Source: Elysia crispata | Lineage: Eukaryota; Mollusca; Gastropoda; Plakobranchidae | Direction of reading: 5' to 3' | DNA length: 64,000 bases | Assembly: GCA_033675545.1 (NCBI GenBank) | Contig: JAWDGP010005685.1 | Coordinates: forward strand, 68,501 to 132,500 | Shown here: piece by piece, positions 48,713 to 63,511 of the stretch | How the letters are laid out: each line of letters starts with the position of its first letter | Numbering within the stretch: the first letter of the stretch is position 1 | The notes under the pieces: generated by a model | What the model was told of the DNA's origin: nothing | What the model saw: the letters and a program-made list of their open reading frames with translations, nothing else | Databases searched by the model: none | Program-made: the position numbers and the translations under genes

Positions 48713-51700
48713 CATTATGTGGTCTGGATGAAAATATTGCAACTATATTTGGAATGGTAGGACTGCAATTTAAAAAATGAGTTAAATTTTCAAATGTGCT
48801 GTTGAGATTATATGAAATAAAACTTGTGTTTCAATGGGTTAGCTCAATATTATAAAGTATAAAATCATAAGTAAATTAGGATTATTATTATATGGAGTTT
48901 GATATGGAGCCACAATTTCTATTTTTTTACCTGGGTAAACCAGAATTGCCATATGACTAATTGCTTTGAAATAATGTTGAAAACTAACGTCAAATGGTGA
49001 CAATTTGTTACTTTTCTTACTTAAAACAAATAGAAAATATGAATAATGAAGTGTCAAGCAACCACGTCATAATCTGGATGATGTTTTCAATAGAGTGATA
49101 AGGCACAAGATTTATATTTAGCTTAGTCAAAAAAATTAAATGTAGCCTTTAATCTGTTATAGAAATAAAAATTTTAGCTTAAAGTTACACTTGACTTGAG
49201 GCAGAACTGAGGAGTCAAATTTTGTCATGACCATACAGTGTCCTTCAAACAAAAATAAACAATACTTACTTATATGTTTTTTTTAGTAAAAGCATCTTTT
49301 GAAATGTACAGCACAAACAATGGTTGTTAAAAGTTTGTTTGTTTGTTGTTGTTTTTTTTTTAAATATATGTTCTCAATTCAAACCTACAATTCCAACTCG
49401 GGTGCAAGTTTTATTATACATTTATACATAAAGAATAAAGAAAGAAGTGATGGACTTTCTAAAGTTTTGACATAGCTTTCACATTTCCAGACTTTCCCAA
49501 CTTATTGTTGATTCAGCTCTTAAACTCACAGAAAATGCCGTCCTAGAGTCCCTCAATATATCCCATGAATTTTTAGGTTTTGTCGATCCATATACACCAT
49601 TAGATTATGAAATAATTAAGGCATATTTCATCTGTTTGACAGTTCACTTAAACACAATTACAGCATTTCTCGATACTTTGAGGGATAGACCTCTTGTTAG
49701 CTGGGGCGTCTCTCATTGCCTTACAGGATGGACTTTGACCTCCGATAACTCCTATACTAATCAAACTAAAGCCATGGGAAACTTCCGTAGGGGTAGTATA
49801 ACCATTTTTGTCCTCCATGCAAAGTTTTGTATCTATATGCTGTCACATTTTTGTTTGTGAAAGAAAGGGACACCACTCCTCCAGAGGTTGTAAAGAGAAA
49901 CTAGATCTAAAACTGACATTGGTCCATGGCTTCGAAACAGAGTAATAAATCAGAAAGAACAAACATTTTTTAAGTTTTTGAGCAATCAGATGAAAGTGAT
50001 AGTGATCTAAGAGTGGAGATGATTAAAATCCAGAGATTGATGAAAGTAGTGATTCAGAGGAGAATAGTTCGGAATCTAAATCTAAGCCAGAATTACACAC
50101 AGACATGACTGGCCACAACCTCAGTTTTGACTTTCAAATTAAAGTAAGCTATTTTTATTTCTTCATGCACCATTCAAGCATGATCACAAGTAAATAAGAT
50201 AACAACAAAGCAGTAATATTTTTTTTACACATTCTATTTCAGGTTAAACCTCAATTTCCAAAATTTTTTAAAATTGAAAAATTTGTGGTGTTTTTTAGAA
50301 AAATTACATAAAAATCATCTGTTTAAGATACCCTTTTGTTGTTTTATTTATTCATTATTATATATATTCAAACCAGCATGTGTTATTTTTTTTGTCTCAA
50401 AATTTGATTAAGATTGCTTAAATATTTTGGGTTTTTTTTATCAAAGTTTTTCAAACACCATTACAGCTCAAATTATCTCCAGACTCTCAGCCACAAGTGA
50501 TTTAAAGTACTTTGAGATTTTTATGAAAATAAAAAGTGCTCTTAAACTATATTGTAATTTTTATGATGTAATTATTATTACGTGCTGAAATCCATGAACA
50601 TTTCATTGAAGATTGGTCAGGAAATGATAAACATAATGAAATCTGTTCCAGATAGAAACATTCAGAAGAAGTGTTATTTGTTGTAGAATATCCTTTTTTT
50701 CTTTGCATTTTATGTATTTTTTTTCTCTGACTTATTTTGGCATCTCTGAGCATTGGTAATAGGGTTGACTCTTTTTAGAGTCCATATTCTTCAAATCTTA
50801 TGCCTTAAATTGATGTGCTTGCAAACCAATCCAATTATGTACATACATATTTTACCATTTATTTATAACATTAGCTGAATTAAAATTTTCTCTCTTCTCA
50901 GCAAAAAGTCGATATTCGGGAGGAAGCTGCAGATCAAACAGCGGTTCGTCTCTTGCAATTCTTGAGAGTCCTGAAATACAAACCCCCAGAGAATGTCAAC
51001 ATGTGAGTTTTATTTTTACTTGGTTTGATCTCCAGCTTCACATAAAAATTTATTGTGAGCATCCTTTCAGACATGCCCTGCACCAATCCAAAGTGATCTG
51101 TTCATACCAATTATCTCGATGCAACTGATAGTGTAACACAGCTTACTTCTTGGTATTCCTAATATTAAATCACTATATTTCTCCCTTCCCCCCTTTTTCA
51201 TTCTTTTCTCTCTCTCATTCTCTGTCATCCACATTACTTTCTTTCCCTTTCTCTTACTGTGTATCTAGGCATCTATGATGAATTATTTCCTTTCTCTTTA
51301 TGATTTTTTTTACTGTCTATAAATTTTCCATTATTACGTGAAGCAACTTGATGGCCATTTACATATTTTTATTAAAATCTTGTCTTGACTTTGTAATTTA
51401 TAGGGCATTCATAAAACAAAAAGACCTGTCTTATGAATACAACATTCATGTCTTTCTACTAAATGTAACTGCATGACAATTTTTAATTTCAAGTATGAAA
51501 TAATCTGAAAATTAGCAAAACCTAAAGAACGATTTCTTTGCATTTAATAGAGCTTTTATTAATTTAACCATTAGCTCCTTATGCCTTTTACACACAAGTC
51601 CGTGGCCATGGTGCCCGCCCTTCAGTTAGCGAGTTGATTTTTTTTGGCCCTAAACGTGTATGGTGGTTGTGATGACCATGTGCATATACGGCCCGCCGGC

Positions 51701-54700
51701 TATTCATTAAGCGAGTGGCTTTTCTTCGGCCCTAAGCGCGCATGTTGGATGTGATGGCCATGCACGGATACCGCCCGCCCGCTATTCATTAAGCCAGTGG
51801 ATTTTCTTTGCCCCTAAATGTGTAAGGTGGTGGCCTTGGCCATGTGTAAAAACGAATCATTTTATTGAGAGCTATTCATGCAAGTCCAGTTTTAAGGCCA
51901 TTTCTTTTATTAAACATGTTTTTAGTTCACCTACCGAATTATGATGATAAGTTTCATCAACGTTACTATTTTCATAATGATAAGTAAAATTCAAACAATT
52001 TAGACAATTTTTTCACTCTAGCTCGAAACTAAAGAATTGTTCCATACATGGATAGGGAATGGCACCGACGATATGCTTTCTGAAAAGTTCCAAGAAGATT
52101 GTAGTTTGACAAATAAATTTTTAATTGATGAGGAAAAATTTAAAAAAAAAAAATGGCAGATTTGAAACAGGTCTAAAACTTTCAATCTCTTCAGCAAATT
52201 AGTTAAGCTTTATGACCATATTGAGGAATTGATTTGTGATAATTGTTACAAAATTTTTAGCAATTTTAATGTGTCTCATTCACAATTGAGTTGGAATCTG
52301 TGGAAGAATTTGGAATGATAGACTTTAATTTATCTCTTCCTTTAAAACTGTTCCAAATTTTGAAAATGACATACATTGTACTTTAAAATTGTTGAAATTG
52401 TGACACTTCATGGAATGTTGTGTCCAATTTTGCGCTTATTATTTGTTACTTTGTCAAAAAAGAAAATTAGCAAACATGTTGGGTAGATATTAAATGGGTA
52501 TTGAGGTTGGGAGACAACTTGGACATTTTTTTCTGAACATAAAACATTTGATATAAAATAATGCTTTTGAAATTAAATGTTCTGTGATATTAGCATCATA
52601 ATAAACATGTTTAGCAGATGCAATTGAAAATTTCACTTTGTGCACACAATGTTTATAAATTTCTCTAAAAAACAGATCTTATGATTGGTTTCCTCTTTCT
52701 GTTAGCATATCTTAGTCTGTTCAGTTTATATTATCCATAGAGCAGATGTTGGGTCTTGGACTGTTTGTGTTCTTAGTGGTGCATTGTGTAACTTTATCTC
52801 TGTGGCAGTTCATGTTTATGTACTTAGTGCTTATGATATGCTTTTGAAAACATGGCTTTTTTAAACTCAATAGGAGCAAATTCCAAAATGTCCAATGTTT
52901 TTTATTCATTTTTTATTATCTGTGTACAGCCAATCATGAATGTGACCTTCTGTGTGTTAGCTCAGTTACTAGTTGACAAAGACTTTATAATACATAATAC
53001 ATATATACCCAAGCTCTGTTTCATGTTTTTCATTGTTTCTGAGTCTAATGGATTGTCACAGCCAATGGTAAATCTCTTGCAATTATTGGCCTCTTGCTCA
53101 CTCACTAACTTTGGGTGTCATACAAAAAAGATTAAAAAATAAATGTTGCTTACTGAAAATCAAAGTTCTTTTCTTCAAACCCACAGGTCGGAGTTCAGGG
53201 CTGGACTTGTTCAAGGAGAGAAGCCTGTGGTTTTTCCAATCTTGGCATGGTTGTTGCAACGTGTGCCTGAGTTACAGAAAAGGGCGTATCTTGCCAAATT
53301 CCTGGTGAAGATCGATGTGCCGGCTGAGATTATGGGGGATGAGGAAGTCAGCAGCATTTATATCCAGGTAGGCAATGGGCTATGGACTATTCTAGATTAC
53401 AGGCATAAAGAATGTTATGCAATTTTTTTTTATTTCTTAACCCTCTTTTAAAATCTTACCCCAGACTTTTTAATAGCTAGTTCCAGTATTGGTGTTAGTT
53501 TGAAAGAAAAGCATCACTCTGTTTGTTTCACTTTGAAGAATAATTTATGGCCTGGGTAGTATTTCATCAAATCTAACAGTACTGTTTGAAACTGTCTTAT
53601 TGAAAAAAATTCCATTGATTTCAACTTTGCCACTGCTCAGAAGCACCTTAAAAAAAATTTGAAAGCTGTATCTGGGATATTTTGAAAAGAAAGAAACAAG
53701 GAGAAAGAGAAGGAGATAAATTTGTGTGGAGAGCAAATGTTACGAAAGATTGAAGAATGGGAAGCAATTTTTTTTATGCATTATAACATTTGATATGATG
53801 GACTTGCAGCATAGATACAGGATGTAGAAAAGCTTTTATGAATTCAAAATATCCGTACGGTTTTGAATTCTCACAGTAAAAGAATTTGTTTCTTTGTACT
53901 TGGCGCAAAGTATGTACACCTAGCTTCAAGAGATGACCTCTTAGGATCTAAAGTAACACTCTTTTTGCATTCTACTTCCCAGTATGAGGAGCTGATGGAA
54001 CAGTTCAAGGAATTGCATAAGCAGTCAGAACATCTAAAGAATTCCGGCTTCAACACAGGAGAGATACGCAAAGACATTACCAACATGGAGGAGGAGAAGG
54101 AGCAACTGCTGAAAAGAATTGAGAGGCTTAGGAGGAAGGTGAGAGTTGGCTATCTGTGAAGTAATCAATACTGTGCCTCTCAAAGTAACTTTTTCAATAT
54201 CATCATTCTCTGTTTTTCCCAAGGGTATAAGCCAGAACCTTTTGCTTTCTTTTTTTTTTTTGCAAGATAATTTCTTTCCTATTTTCCCTGACTTCCCAAT
54301 TATTTTTTTTTCCAGATCAACATTTTTCAGTCATCTCTATGGTCATGGTTTTCCTCTTTCTCTTTCTTCTTGTGGGTTCTAATCTAAATCTTTTTTTTTT
54401 GTCGGAGTTTGATTGACTTCTCAATCCACATTTAATAAACGTTGTAAATATCTAATACCCTGTAGTGGTGTGGCTTTTTATTCTTGCACGTTGTGTAAAT
54501 AAGCTCTGTGTGTTAAAAAGTGGTCTTGCATTGTGATGAGGTCTCGGATGAGTTTTGGCCTTTGCTAATACACTCAAAAACAGACACAGGATTTTTGAAA
54601 AAAGTGATATCTCCAAAAAATATTAAGAGTATGTGATAAGAGCAAATGGTAATTTTTAAGGAAATATCATCCAAGTCATTGTAGAGAGTCCAAAAGAGAT

Positions 54701-57700
54701 GGTTGAGATATATGTTCAGAGTGTGCAAAATGCTGTAAATGTAAACCCATAAGGCAAGAGAAGGAAGGGAAGACTGAAAGAGTCAGCAGAATGATTGCAG
54801 ATTGTTGTAAACAAGGAATTTTCATCATGGCATTAAATTTCAAACTGTTAAGTTTGGGCTATGTTAACTTTGATAAGATCAATGTCAGATCAAAGTCAAA
54901 AAGGAAGAAATGTAGCATTATGGATACAGTAGTCTACTTTGAGTCCCTCTTGTTTGGGGTGAAGAAAATTAGAGTTTTCTGCTGTTCTAAAGAAGGTCAT
55001 CCAATTGTGTGCTTTCGAGTCTGATTCACCTTTTTTACTGACATCCCAAATTTCACTTTTTTTTCTGCAAAAGCCTTGCTTTTTATTTTTGCTGTCTGAA
55101 AAAAATATACATGTATTCCTTTTTTAAGAAAATACTGTTATGGAATAGAGCAGTGTTGCATTTTACTTTTTATGTCTAACTGTCTAATGAAACACTCTTT
55201 ATTTTTGCTTTACAATATTAAGTCTCGTCCAAGTTCTCAAGGTTTTAATTTTTTACTCGTCTACTCCCTCCCTCCCAATTCTCACTCCTCCCCCCACACA
55301 CACACACTTCTGTTTGTTACTCCTTTTCCAGGTTGAATCGCATCCAAACTCACAAAAAATGATGACGGTAGCCAAAAACTTGCGGGTGGAGAGAGATCGC
55401 GAGAAGAGATTGGCAGCGCAGAAACAAGAGCAGGTCACCACAGTAAGTCATACCTGTTTTTGATAATTATGGACTTAATGACACATTACCAGAGAATGTA
55501 GGGCATTTTCTTGTATGTTTTTTTTCGGAAGGTAGGTATTATGAGGGTCTTAATGTGATCTTAGTCATGGAGAAGGGGAAGGAGAGTCTTATTGTTAACT
55601 TTCTGAAAACTTTCCACTTTTACTTCTTTTGATTCTCTCTAGGATGTTATTATTTAATCTTGTTCTTTGGTTGTTCTTTTGTATGTGCAAACTTCAACAT
55701 AAGTTATATGGTGAGAGGAAGAATTTGTTTCTGACCTTAATCTGAATCAAGGATATAAAAGAACACTGCTACTATTTAAAATTTGCCAGAAGTTGAAATT
55801 CCTCAGAGGAGATGTGAGATTTTGGATAGGTTTGCTCTGTACAAAACTTGCTTTTCATGATTTTATCTTTGTAGTGATTTTTATTTTTATCTAAGTATCA
55901 AATCTGTTCTCTTCTCGTGTGTGTGAGTGAAAGTTATATAATAGTTGATTTTCCTCCTAGATATCTCACCTTGACCAGAGGATAAAGCGTCTCGAGGCAC
56001 AGCTTAGAGAGTCTCGTCAAGCAAGTGTTGGTGCGACCCCAGAATGTAAGTACATGTACTGCACATCAGTAGTGTCGCAGAATGGATGGCTAAAATGTTG
56101 TGTTTTGGATTAGTTACACATCAATGAGTCTTCGAGTCTGTGTGATGAATGTGCAAATATTGATTGTCTATGAAATATCAAATGAACCAAAGTGTGTTGG
56201 AGAACCAACTCCACCTCTGTGATATATAACACCCTTTGATATCTTAGGTGTTTCCCTCTTTCCTGCAGCGATGATCCAGAAGCTGGAGGAGGAGACAAGG
56301 ACCAACAGTTTTCTTGTGAAGGAGCAGCTACCCAAAGACATCAGCCAGCGTCGCAAAATGATACAGAACTTACAGAAGGTTGTGTCAGTACCCGCCATGG
56401 GCCATTCAGATCTGGATGAGCTTAATGCTAAGGTAAGTGGGTAAGAGGTGGCATGGTTTGAAGAGTTTCTATAGAAGTCAACAAGACTAATTTTCTATCA
56501 ATTTGAAAAATTTGAAAAATATTTTAACTCGTATTTAGAGACAGTTCTTAAACTGTGTAATGTTGTAATACATATTTTTGACTTGCACTATTTTATACAT
56601 TTTTGTATGATGTGTAATGGACAGATCAAGGAGATGAATGCAGAGGTGAATCAGCTGATAGAGAAACGTATGAGAAGTGGAGAGCCCGCTGATGACAAGC
56701 ACTCTCTATTTAAGCAGCAGGTAATATGACTCTAAGTTTTGTGTTGGTCTAAGGAATCTAGTGTGCGTTCAGCTTACTATGCCCTGTAAGACATTTTATC
56801 CCTAATTATTGTCACATGGTATGTCTCATGGACCTGGAGAAAAGGAAACATATTTTGGTAAAGCTATGGAAATTACTGAATGGTCTAAATAGTTTTTATG
56901 TGTTATATCTTGTATCTGAATGCATGATAAAGATAAAAAGTACTTTTTTAAAGCATATTTAAGAACCAAGTTATATAAAGTCTTATTTATATATTTTAAT
57001 TTTTTTCCCATTTTAAATTGAAGTAGTTTAATCAATGATCATGTTAAAATGCTTCTGCCTTGAATTGGGTCTATTATAAGCCCATTTCAGCGCTCCTGTC
57101 AATGCATTGATTTGTTAAATGGAAACCCAGCCTTTTACACAAAATTTTTTTTAATCCTATTGTTCTGTATAAATTCATCCTAGCAACAAGTGGCGCCTGA
57201 AGTCAGGGTTTATTTAAATACCTCTTGCAGTTAAGGCTAAAGCTTTATAATCAGGAACTCAGTACCCTGAAATAAAACTGGAGGGAAAAAATGTCAAGAT
57301 TATTATCTTGCCTGATTTTTAAAATAGTGGAAGAACTTCCACTCACAATCATAATCTCATATTAACACGGATCTGTTGGGCTAGAGCAGATATTGTCACT
57401 GTCCTCCTGTCCTCGTCCCAGGCGGGCATTATTGCCCACAAGAAAGAAGCCGCAGCCCAGGCTCTTCGAGCTGCTCGAGACGAGTACTCTCAGGTGGCTC
57501 AAGAAGTAGAGCACAAGAGACAGGTGGTCAGCTCAGCAGAAGGCGGGGAGGTTCTGAAAGGAGAAGATGTAAGTTAACTTTACTGAAAGTGTTTACTCCC
57601 TTGATTTTATGGTCTTAGATAATGATTGGATGTTTTCAATATAATTTGGTTGAACAAAATTCTATATAAAAATATATGTGAGAAGTTAAGTTTAAATCTG

Positions 57701-60700
57701 ATTTTGCTCTAATTGTAAAAAGGTTCAATAAACTTACATATCAGACCAACTGAATCTGTGTTTCTTCTACCCACAAGTGATCAAAGTTGAGCAGACTGGT
57801 CTTTACTGTCAAATTATAAACACTCATTGCAAGGATTCCTTGTTACCTTGAGCCTTTATCATTCTGTTGTTCCAGTTCAAGCGGTACGTGAACAAGCTGC
57901 GCAGTAAGAGCACTGTGTACAAGAAAAAGAGAGCTGAGTTGGCAGAACTGCGAGCTGAAAGTGGTGTCCTCACACGAACAGATGAGATTCTTAAGCAACG
58001 GAATGAGCACATCAACAGGCAGTTGGTGAGGAAATAACTTTAAAGTAGAGCTAAAATGCATGGAAATTCTGAGGACGCATCAGTTAATGTTGATATTTTA
58101 CACTAAGTAAAAGGAAATAGCAGAAACCATTATGAGTCTTGGAAGGGTGTGTCTTTTACTACATCTCTTACAGCAATGCATTCTGCTAAATTATAGTGCT
58201 AAATTACTCTTATTTTCTAAAGAGCAGGTGAATGAGGACTAAAATTGAGAGTGGTACACACAATAAGCTACTAATCAATTATGTTTGAATTTACCCCTAG
58301 TCTGTGCTAGAAAGAAAACGTGGTGTTGCTGGCTATCGAGAAACTCAAGACGAGCTCGAGAAAGTGTCCAGCAAAAAAAGTGAACTGGATGAGATGAAAG
58401 GTCGCACTCTGGATGACATGTCGGAGATGGTACGCAGGCTACATGCTGAGATTGCTGACAGGAGGAACACTCTAGCACCCATTTTGCGAGAGATAAGACC
58501 ATTGAGAGAAAAAGTCCAGGTATGTATAAGTTTATCCAGTTTTGTCCTTGAAATCAAAAAGTATTTTGAGATTCAAATTTCTTCTTGACTTCTAGCATTG
58601 CCTACAATTTCAGTTCATGCCTGAAAAGCTTTGTGTCCCCTAAGTTTTCAGAGGAATTCCATTCACAGTGAGGAAACAACTAGTGAGTTCTACATTGATT
58701 TATGTTCCTTGAGTTGCCCAAATAATATTGTTTGGCAATGCAAAGGTAATAAATTTTCATTCAAACATTAATATTTTTGTCAAGTATAGTCTTAAGCTAG
58801 AAAAGGAATAAGAAATCTGCTGCAGTTGCAAGACACTTGCACTTGATTTGAGCATAGAATATTTTGCTATTCATTTGACATAACTGGCATTGGGTTATTG
58901 ATATGTCAATAGGATTCGTCAGCCTGCACTGCTCAAGCAGTAAAAGTATGCTTTAACTAAACAAACAGTTTGGTGACCATAGCCAGCATCGAGCCCTTCT
59001 TTATGAGAAATAATTAAATCAGATTTGTGAATTATAAGGTTAAACATTATAATTGATTAAGTGAGATCAAGCTGGACATAGGATAAATCAGAGATTAATG
59101 GTTTTATGCCATGATAAGTCAGAGGGCAAACTAGGGGTAATGATAGAGGGAGGTCACTTAATAGCTTTTTGTTTTTGGCCATTGCAAAATATACTTAAAT
59201 AATTGAACATTTACTCTGAATAATTGAACTCTGCCAAAGAAAAAAGTTCATTGCTTTAATCAATCTGACTAAAATGTCTTTTGGACCATCCAGGTATCAT
59301 TTCATGTAGAAAATTCCTTCGTTGTAAATTCTCTACAGGTTGTCTGTTTTATCTACTTTCAAGATTTTTAGGTTTAATTTTACATCTTGAAAAATGTTAT
59401 CATCCCAATTTTATTGAACTTTTCTTGCTGTCAATTAAAATGGGTCATAGCTAGAAGATTTGAAGCGATGTGGGAGCTACATTCAATTGGGGGATTTAGG
59501 GATTGTGACGGAATATTAAATTTAAGAGAAATGATTAAATTGTTTAAAAACAAAATAATTAAAGATGGGTATGGTGCAGCTCTAAAACTTACAAAAAATA
59601 CACTATTTAGAGCAACATTAGACCTCTTTTTGCTTTTTTGTTGTTGTTTTTTTTTTCTTTATGCTTTCCAACCCCTCATAGAGCTGTGCTGTGATATTCA
59701 CTAAACAATTAACTTTCCAGTCCTTGTCCACTTTTCCCAGCTGATATAAATCTTCTGGTGCTGTAAAGAAATAAAAATCTCTTTTTTAAGAATGGGTAAG
59801 GATTTGGAAGTGTTTATTAACAACACTATCTTATATTAAATTAATTTTGTTCTTGTTAGTCAATCTAAATAGTATCCACATTTTGCCAGCAAATGCTAGC
59901 CTCAGAGGCCATGTTTCAAGATATTTTGGTCACTAAATATGTCACATAATTTTTAGTATTATGGGTGATATAAGCTATAAAGATGCCAACTACTCAGACT
60001 TAATTATAGTTTACATCCATCTTTAAAATTAATTTATCTCAGTTTAAGCCTTCTTGGTCACCTCTGGTTCTTATTCTGCATTGAACCTCTGACATAGGGC
60101 ACCTTGATCTCAATCAGTCAAAACATGACATTTTAATTTTTGGTGTTTTCTCAACTTCACGGCAGGCTCTGATTTATGTACTGTATACCCTGATCTGCAA
60201 ATTATGGAGTCTAAATTGAGGAAAGCAGCTCTATGTTTAACTTTCTAAGATACTTCAATGCTATGTATCTGTTTGTTCTTTTTTATTTGAAAATAGGGAT
60301 CTTGTGTGGGAAATACAATTTTATAAAATGTATATATGATGGAAGAAAACTTTCAATTTTTAAAACAAGAGAAAGCTGGCAATGGTGGTAAAGAACTTTT
60401 TTCCACAAATTTCATATTGTTTTGGTATGTTATGATGAATTTATTCAGTTTTAAATCAAAAAGTTCCATAAACGTTAAAGAAACAAGTTTTTAGCAGGAT
60501 TCAACATCAGAAGCTTATAAAAGCTTGTAGTTTTCATTTTTCAAAAGCAACGTACCAGCTGCATAATTTATGTTGCTTTTTGTCATTTATTGAAAAGGAG
60601 CTTTATTGCAAGTCAACTTAACAACCACCTCTGCAGCCTTTCATGTACACTAAACTCAGGCTGAAAAGAACCAATTTGATAGTCAGTTTTTTTTAAACCT

Positions 60701-63511
60701 CCCAGGAACTGACCCCAGAGTATGAGAACAAGAAGCAAGTGTATGAACGTCAGCAGGCAGGGTTTGACAGCAACATGAGTAAATTGGAGCAAGAGGTCAG
60801 AGGTTACAGAGAGGAATGCAAGGCGGAAGAGTCTCGGTATCACTACCTCAACTGCATGATGAAGGTTTGTGTTTTATAAGATGAAGCAAAGAAGGTCAAA
60901 TGCTAGGATAATTTTTGTCAGTTCAGGCATGCCTTAATATCTATAATTTTAATAATTCATATCTGCTTTTGTTACATCACAAGCGACCAAACTTCCGTTT
61001 GGGCCATGATTCATATTTAGTCGAATCTGCTTGAAAATCAACGTTTTACTTGATTAGTTTCAATTTTTATGTTTGTGAAAAGTGCAGTTATTTATATTCC
61101 ACATTTACTCAGTTATGATAAATACACTCTGTGTCCACAGGTGCTGCATGTACAACAGCAGAGAGTTGCAGCTGAGATGAAAGCTTATGTCTCTTCAGAT
61201 GCCCAAGAGAAGAAGAAAACATTCAGGTGACTTTGGATTTGCTCAATAATTTTTCCATAATTTTTCTGCTATTGATATTAGTGTAGCATTATTTGCCTGT
61301 TTGTAAGAAAAGTAGAAAGGCTGCCAAAACTTTGGCCTATGAGAAATGAGATGTCATCATTTACGTTAAACCATTTCCAGGGGTTGACCAATCTGTTTTG
61401 AAAAGAAGTTTAATCTTGAATTTGTATTGCATTTGTGCTTGAGAAAGTGAAGTATTGAGATCAGGACTCTTGGTGAACTTGGCTAGTTAGAGTTGATACA
61501 GACAATTCAATAGCGAGTGTTAACTATTGTTAATTTAGCATGAACTCAAATGGAGATGACCAAATCTGAATTCCATAATACAAATTATAAGATATAAATA
61601 AATAAAGCAAAATAGGACAAAATATAAATAATACTTAAAAACTAACATAAAACCAAGGTCTTAGTGTTCTATTAAGTTCAAAAACCCTCTAGTTACTACT
61701 TATTCAACTTCAGCAAATACCCTTTATAAGAGTTCAGATTCCATAGATTAATAGTCATATAATTATATATATATATTTATATTGAACAAAAATTAGTCTA
61801 TTGAAAATCTGCACAGTCCAAAGAGGACTAAGTAAGATGTCAAACAAAATTCAGCAATTCAGGGTAATGCGAACAAAAAGTACAGACTCCATTAGGATTT
61901 GAGATGTGTAGTTGCACCTTCAGGTCAAGCAAGCATGAGAACCAGTATGACACAGGGCGCCACCTGGGGCTTGAATTGGGCAATTTTGCACACAGCAAGT
62001 GTTAACAGACATGCACATGTTCTCATACATTAAGATATGATGAGAGAAAATGTATCACAAGGTATGGGCCAGCTTTGAAGATCACATGGATTCTAGAGTA
62101 TGAGACGGATGCAACAAATACTTTAAATATTTATCAGATATTACAGGAACCACAATAATTGAATAGGACCAGTTCTATGATGTCACATCTTACAGCATAA
62201 CCAAACCCTCTTCATTCTACTTTCAAATCAATATTGATAGACCCTTGCCCTCACAACCTTACATATACGCTACAAAGACTGTTCCAGATACTACAAGCAG
62301 AAAAATCCGCATATCTCAGTCCCATTTAGATGTGCTCTGTAAAGCCACAGCTGATCATTTATTGAAGAAAGCCCAATCCTATTTTAGTTGCAGTATTATC
62401 TGAATGGCTTAAAGAAATTTCGAATAAATAACACACCATTCACACCATACCAGAGGTCAAGGTTCAAATCATGAAAGAAAATCACTCAGTTGTATAAATT
62501 GTTTAAAAAAAAAAAAAAACAACTAAAAATTAAAACTTGGGCAAAAAAATATCATTGCACTCATCCTATATCATCAATCTTATGACTCATACCTTGTGGT
62601 CAACAGAGAAATCTATAGCAAGAAAATCCAGGAGCAAGAAAACATGAGTCGTGGGCTTCGGGAGAAACAGAAGATGGTGAGAGAGAATCATGAGCCAAAC
62701 ATGAAACAAATGAAGATGTGGCGTGATCTGCAGAGGCTCATGGACTGCAAGAAACATTGTTTGGAGCAGGTAAGGAGCATATGGCTGTTAATGTGAGTTA
62801 AATAATTTGATATTGTTTTTTAACTTTAGTGTTCCCGTGTTGTAAAAGCCAAAATTGTAATAGTAATAATATTAGCAAGGGTATTTCATCAATCAGTATT
62901 GCACTCTTTGTTTGCTTTGATGTCATGGTTTTTATAATACATACATACCCTGCAAATGTTTACAAAAAGTATAGCTTTGTTACTCTGTGCTCCTTGTCTC
63001 TTATTTTTATTGTGTCATGCACGTTTCCTGTAAGTCTAATTTTTTGTTTTTGCTTTGAAAGATGAAAGATTGGAAGTCTCATTTTTCAAACCATACACGT
63101 CATTAAAATATTACTGTCATTTGGAAAAACTAGTGACAGTCCTTTTTCATAGTCATGCTATTTTTTTCTATACAGTTTATGAGTAAAAAAATTTTAAATG
63201 AAAAATGCAGTGTCTGTAGGTAGATTAACAGTATTGACTTGAACCTTTTTATAGATATACACTTTTTTTGTTTCATTTTAAGAAAGATAGAAACCTAATG
63301 TATACTTAAGACTTCAAATCTGCAAATTACTGGAATCAATTTGTCTTAATATCAAATGCAGAAATAAGGGGAAAAGTAAATTTTTGTCTGTATTTTACTT
63401 CAATATTTGTAGATTTCCAGCCTTGGATCGACAGCAGGAGCTGGGGGCATCATGGGAGGTTATGGCGACTCAGCACCAACACATCTGGAAGAGGACAGGT
63501 TGGTGCTGTGA
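48461..63511 (+). CDS. IFT81: Intraflagellar transport protein 81
   Basis: Orthologue of IFT81, a core subunit of the IFT-B complex that carries tubulin into cilia as a dimer with IFT74. Exons: 48461-48610, 50902-51002, 53187-53367, 53983-54138, 55332-55442, 55961-56045, 56269-56432, 56625-56720, 57422-57568, 57876-58025, 58301-58519, 60706-60864, 61141-61226, 62607-62769, 63413-63511. Phases join, giving 688 aa (human 676). Residues 1-120 form the calponin-homology-like tubulin-binding domain: [31 protein letters not shown], and the basic LKYK patch at 74-77. The rest is coiled coil with near-identical blocks [57 protein letters not shown] and [15 protein letters not shown]. The C-terminus EEDRLVL matches human GEDRLIL. 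Confidence 0.96.
48611..50901 (+). other. IFT81 intron 1
   Basis: Contains a (TA)n tract at 48675-48711. Bases 49950-50110 give short Ser/Asp/Glu-rich stretches ([20 protein letters not shown]) that resemble transposase leaders but are interrupted by stops. Otherwise AT-rich with nothing recognisable. Confidence 0.5.
51600..51851. repeat. 82-bp GC-rich minisatellite
   Basis: About three tandem copies in IFT81 intron 2. The unit start GGCCCTAA recurs at 51646, 51728 and (as GCCCCTAA) 51810, exactly 82 bases apart. Shared parts include CCGCCCGC, CTATTCATTAAGCGAGTGG, TTTTCTT and TGTGATGGCCATG. It stands out from the AT-rich surroundings. The rest of the intron (51003-53186) shows no other feature. 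Confidence 0.85.
58520..60705 (+). other. IFT81 intron 11
   Basis: A 2.2-kb AT-rich intron. I see no gene or clear repeat; the open frame at 59387-59704 matches nothing I recognise and includes poly-T-coded residues. Confidence 0.5.
61227..62606 (+). other. IFT81 intron 13
   Basis: A 1.4-kb AT-rich intron with a short AT repeat near 61760 and a run of A at 62502-62518. No gene or identifiable transposon. Confidence 0.5.

Noticed and set aside
52852..53142. 96-codon frame in IFT81 intron 2
   Set aside because: Hydrophobic, AT-driven frame next to the exon 3 acceptor; no family match and no splice support.
54791..55024. 77-codon frame in IFT81 intron 4
   Set aside because: Faintly reminiscent of transposon 3' ends but has no motif I could defend.
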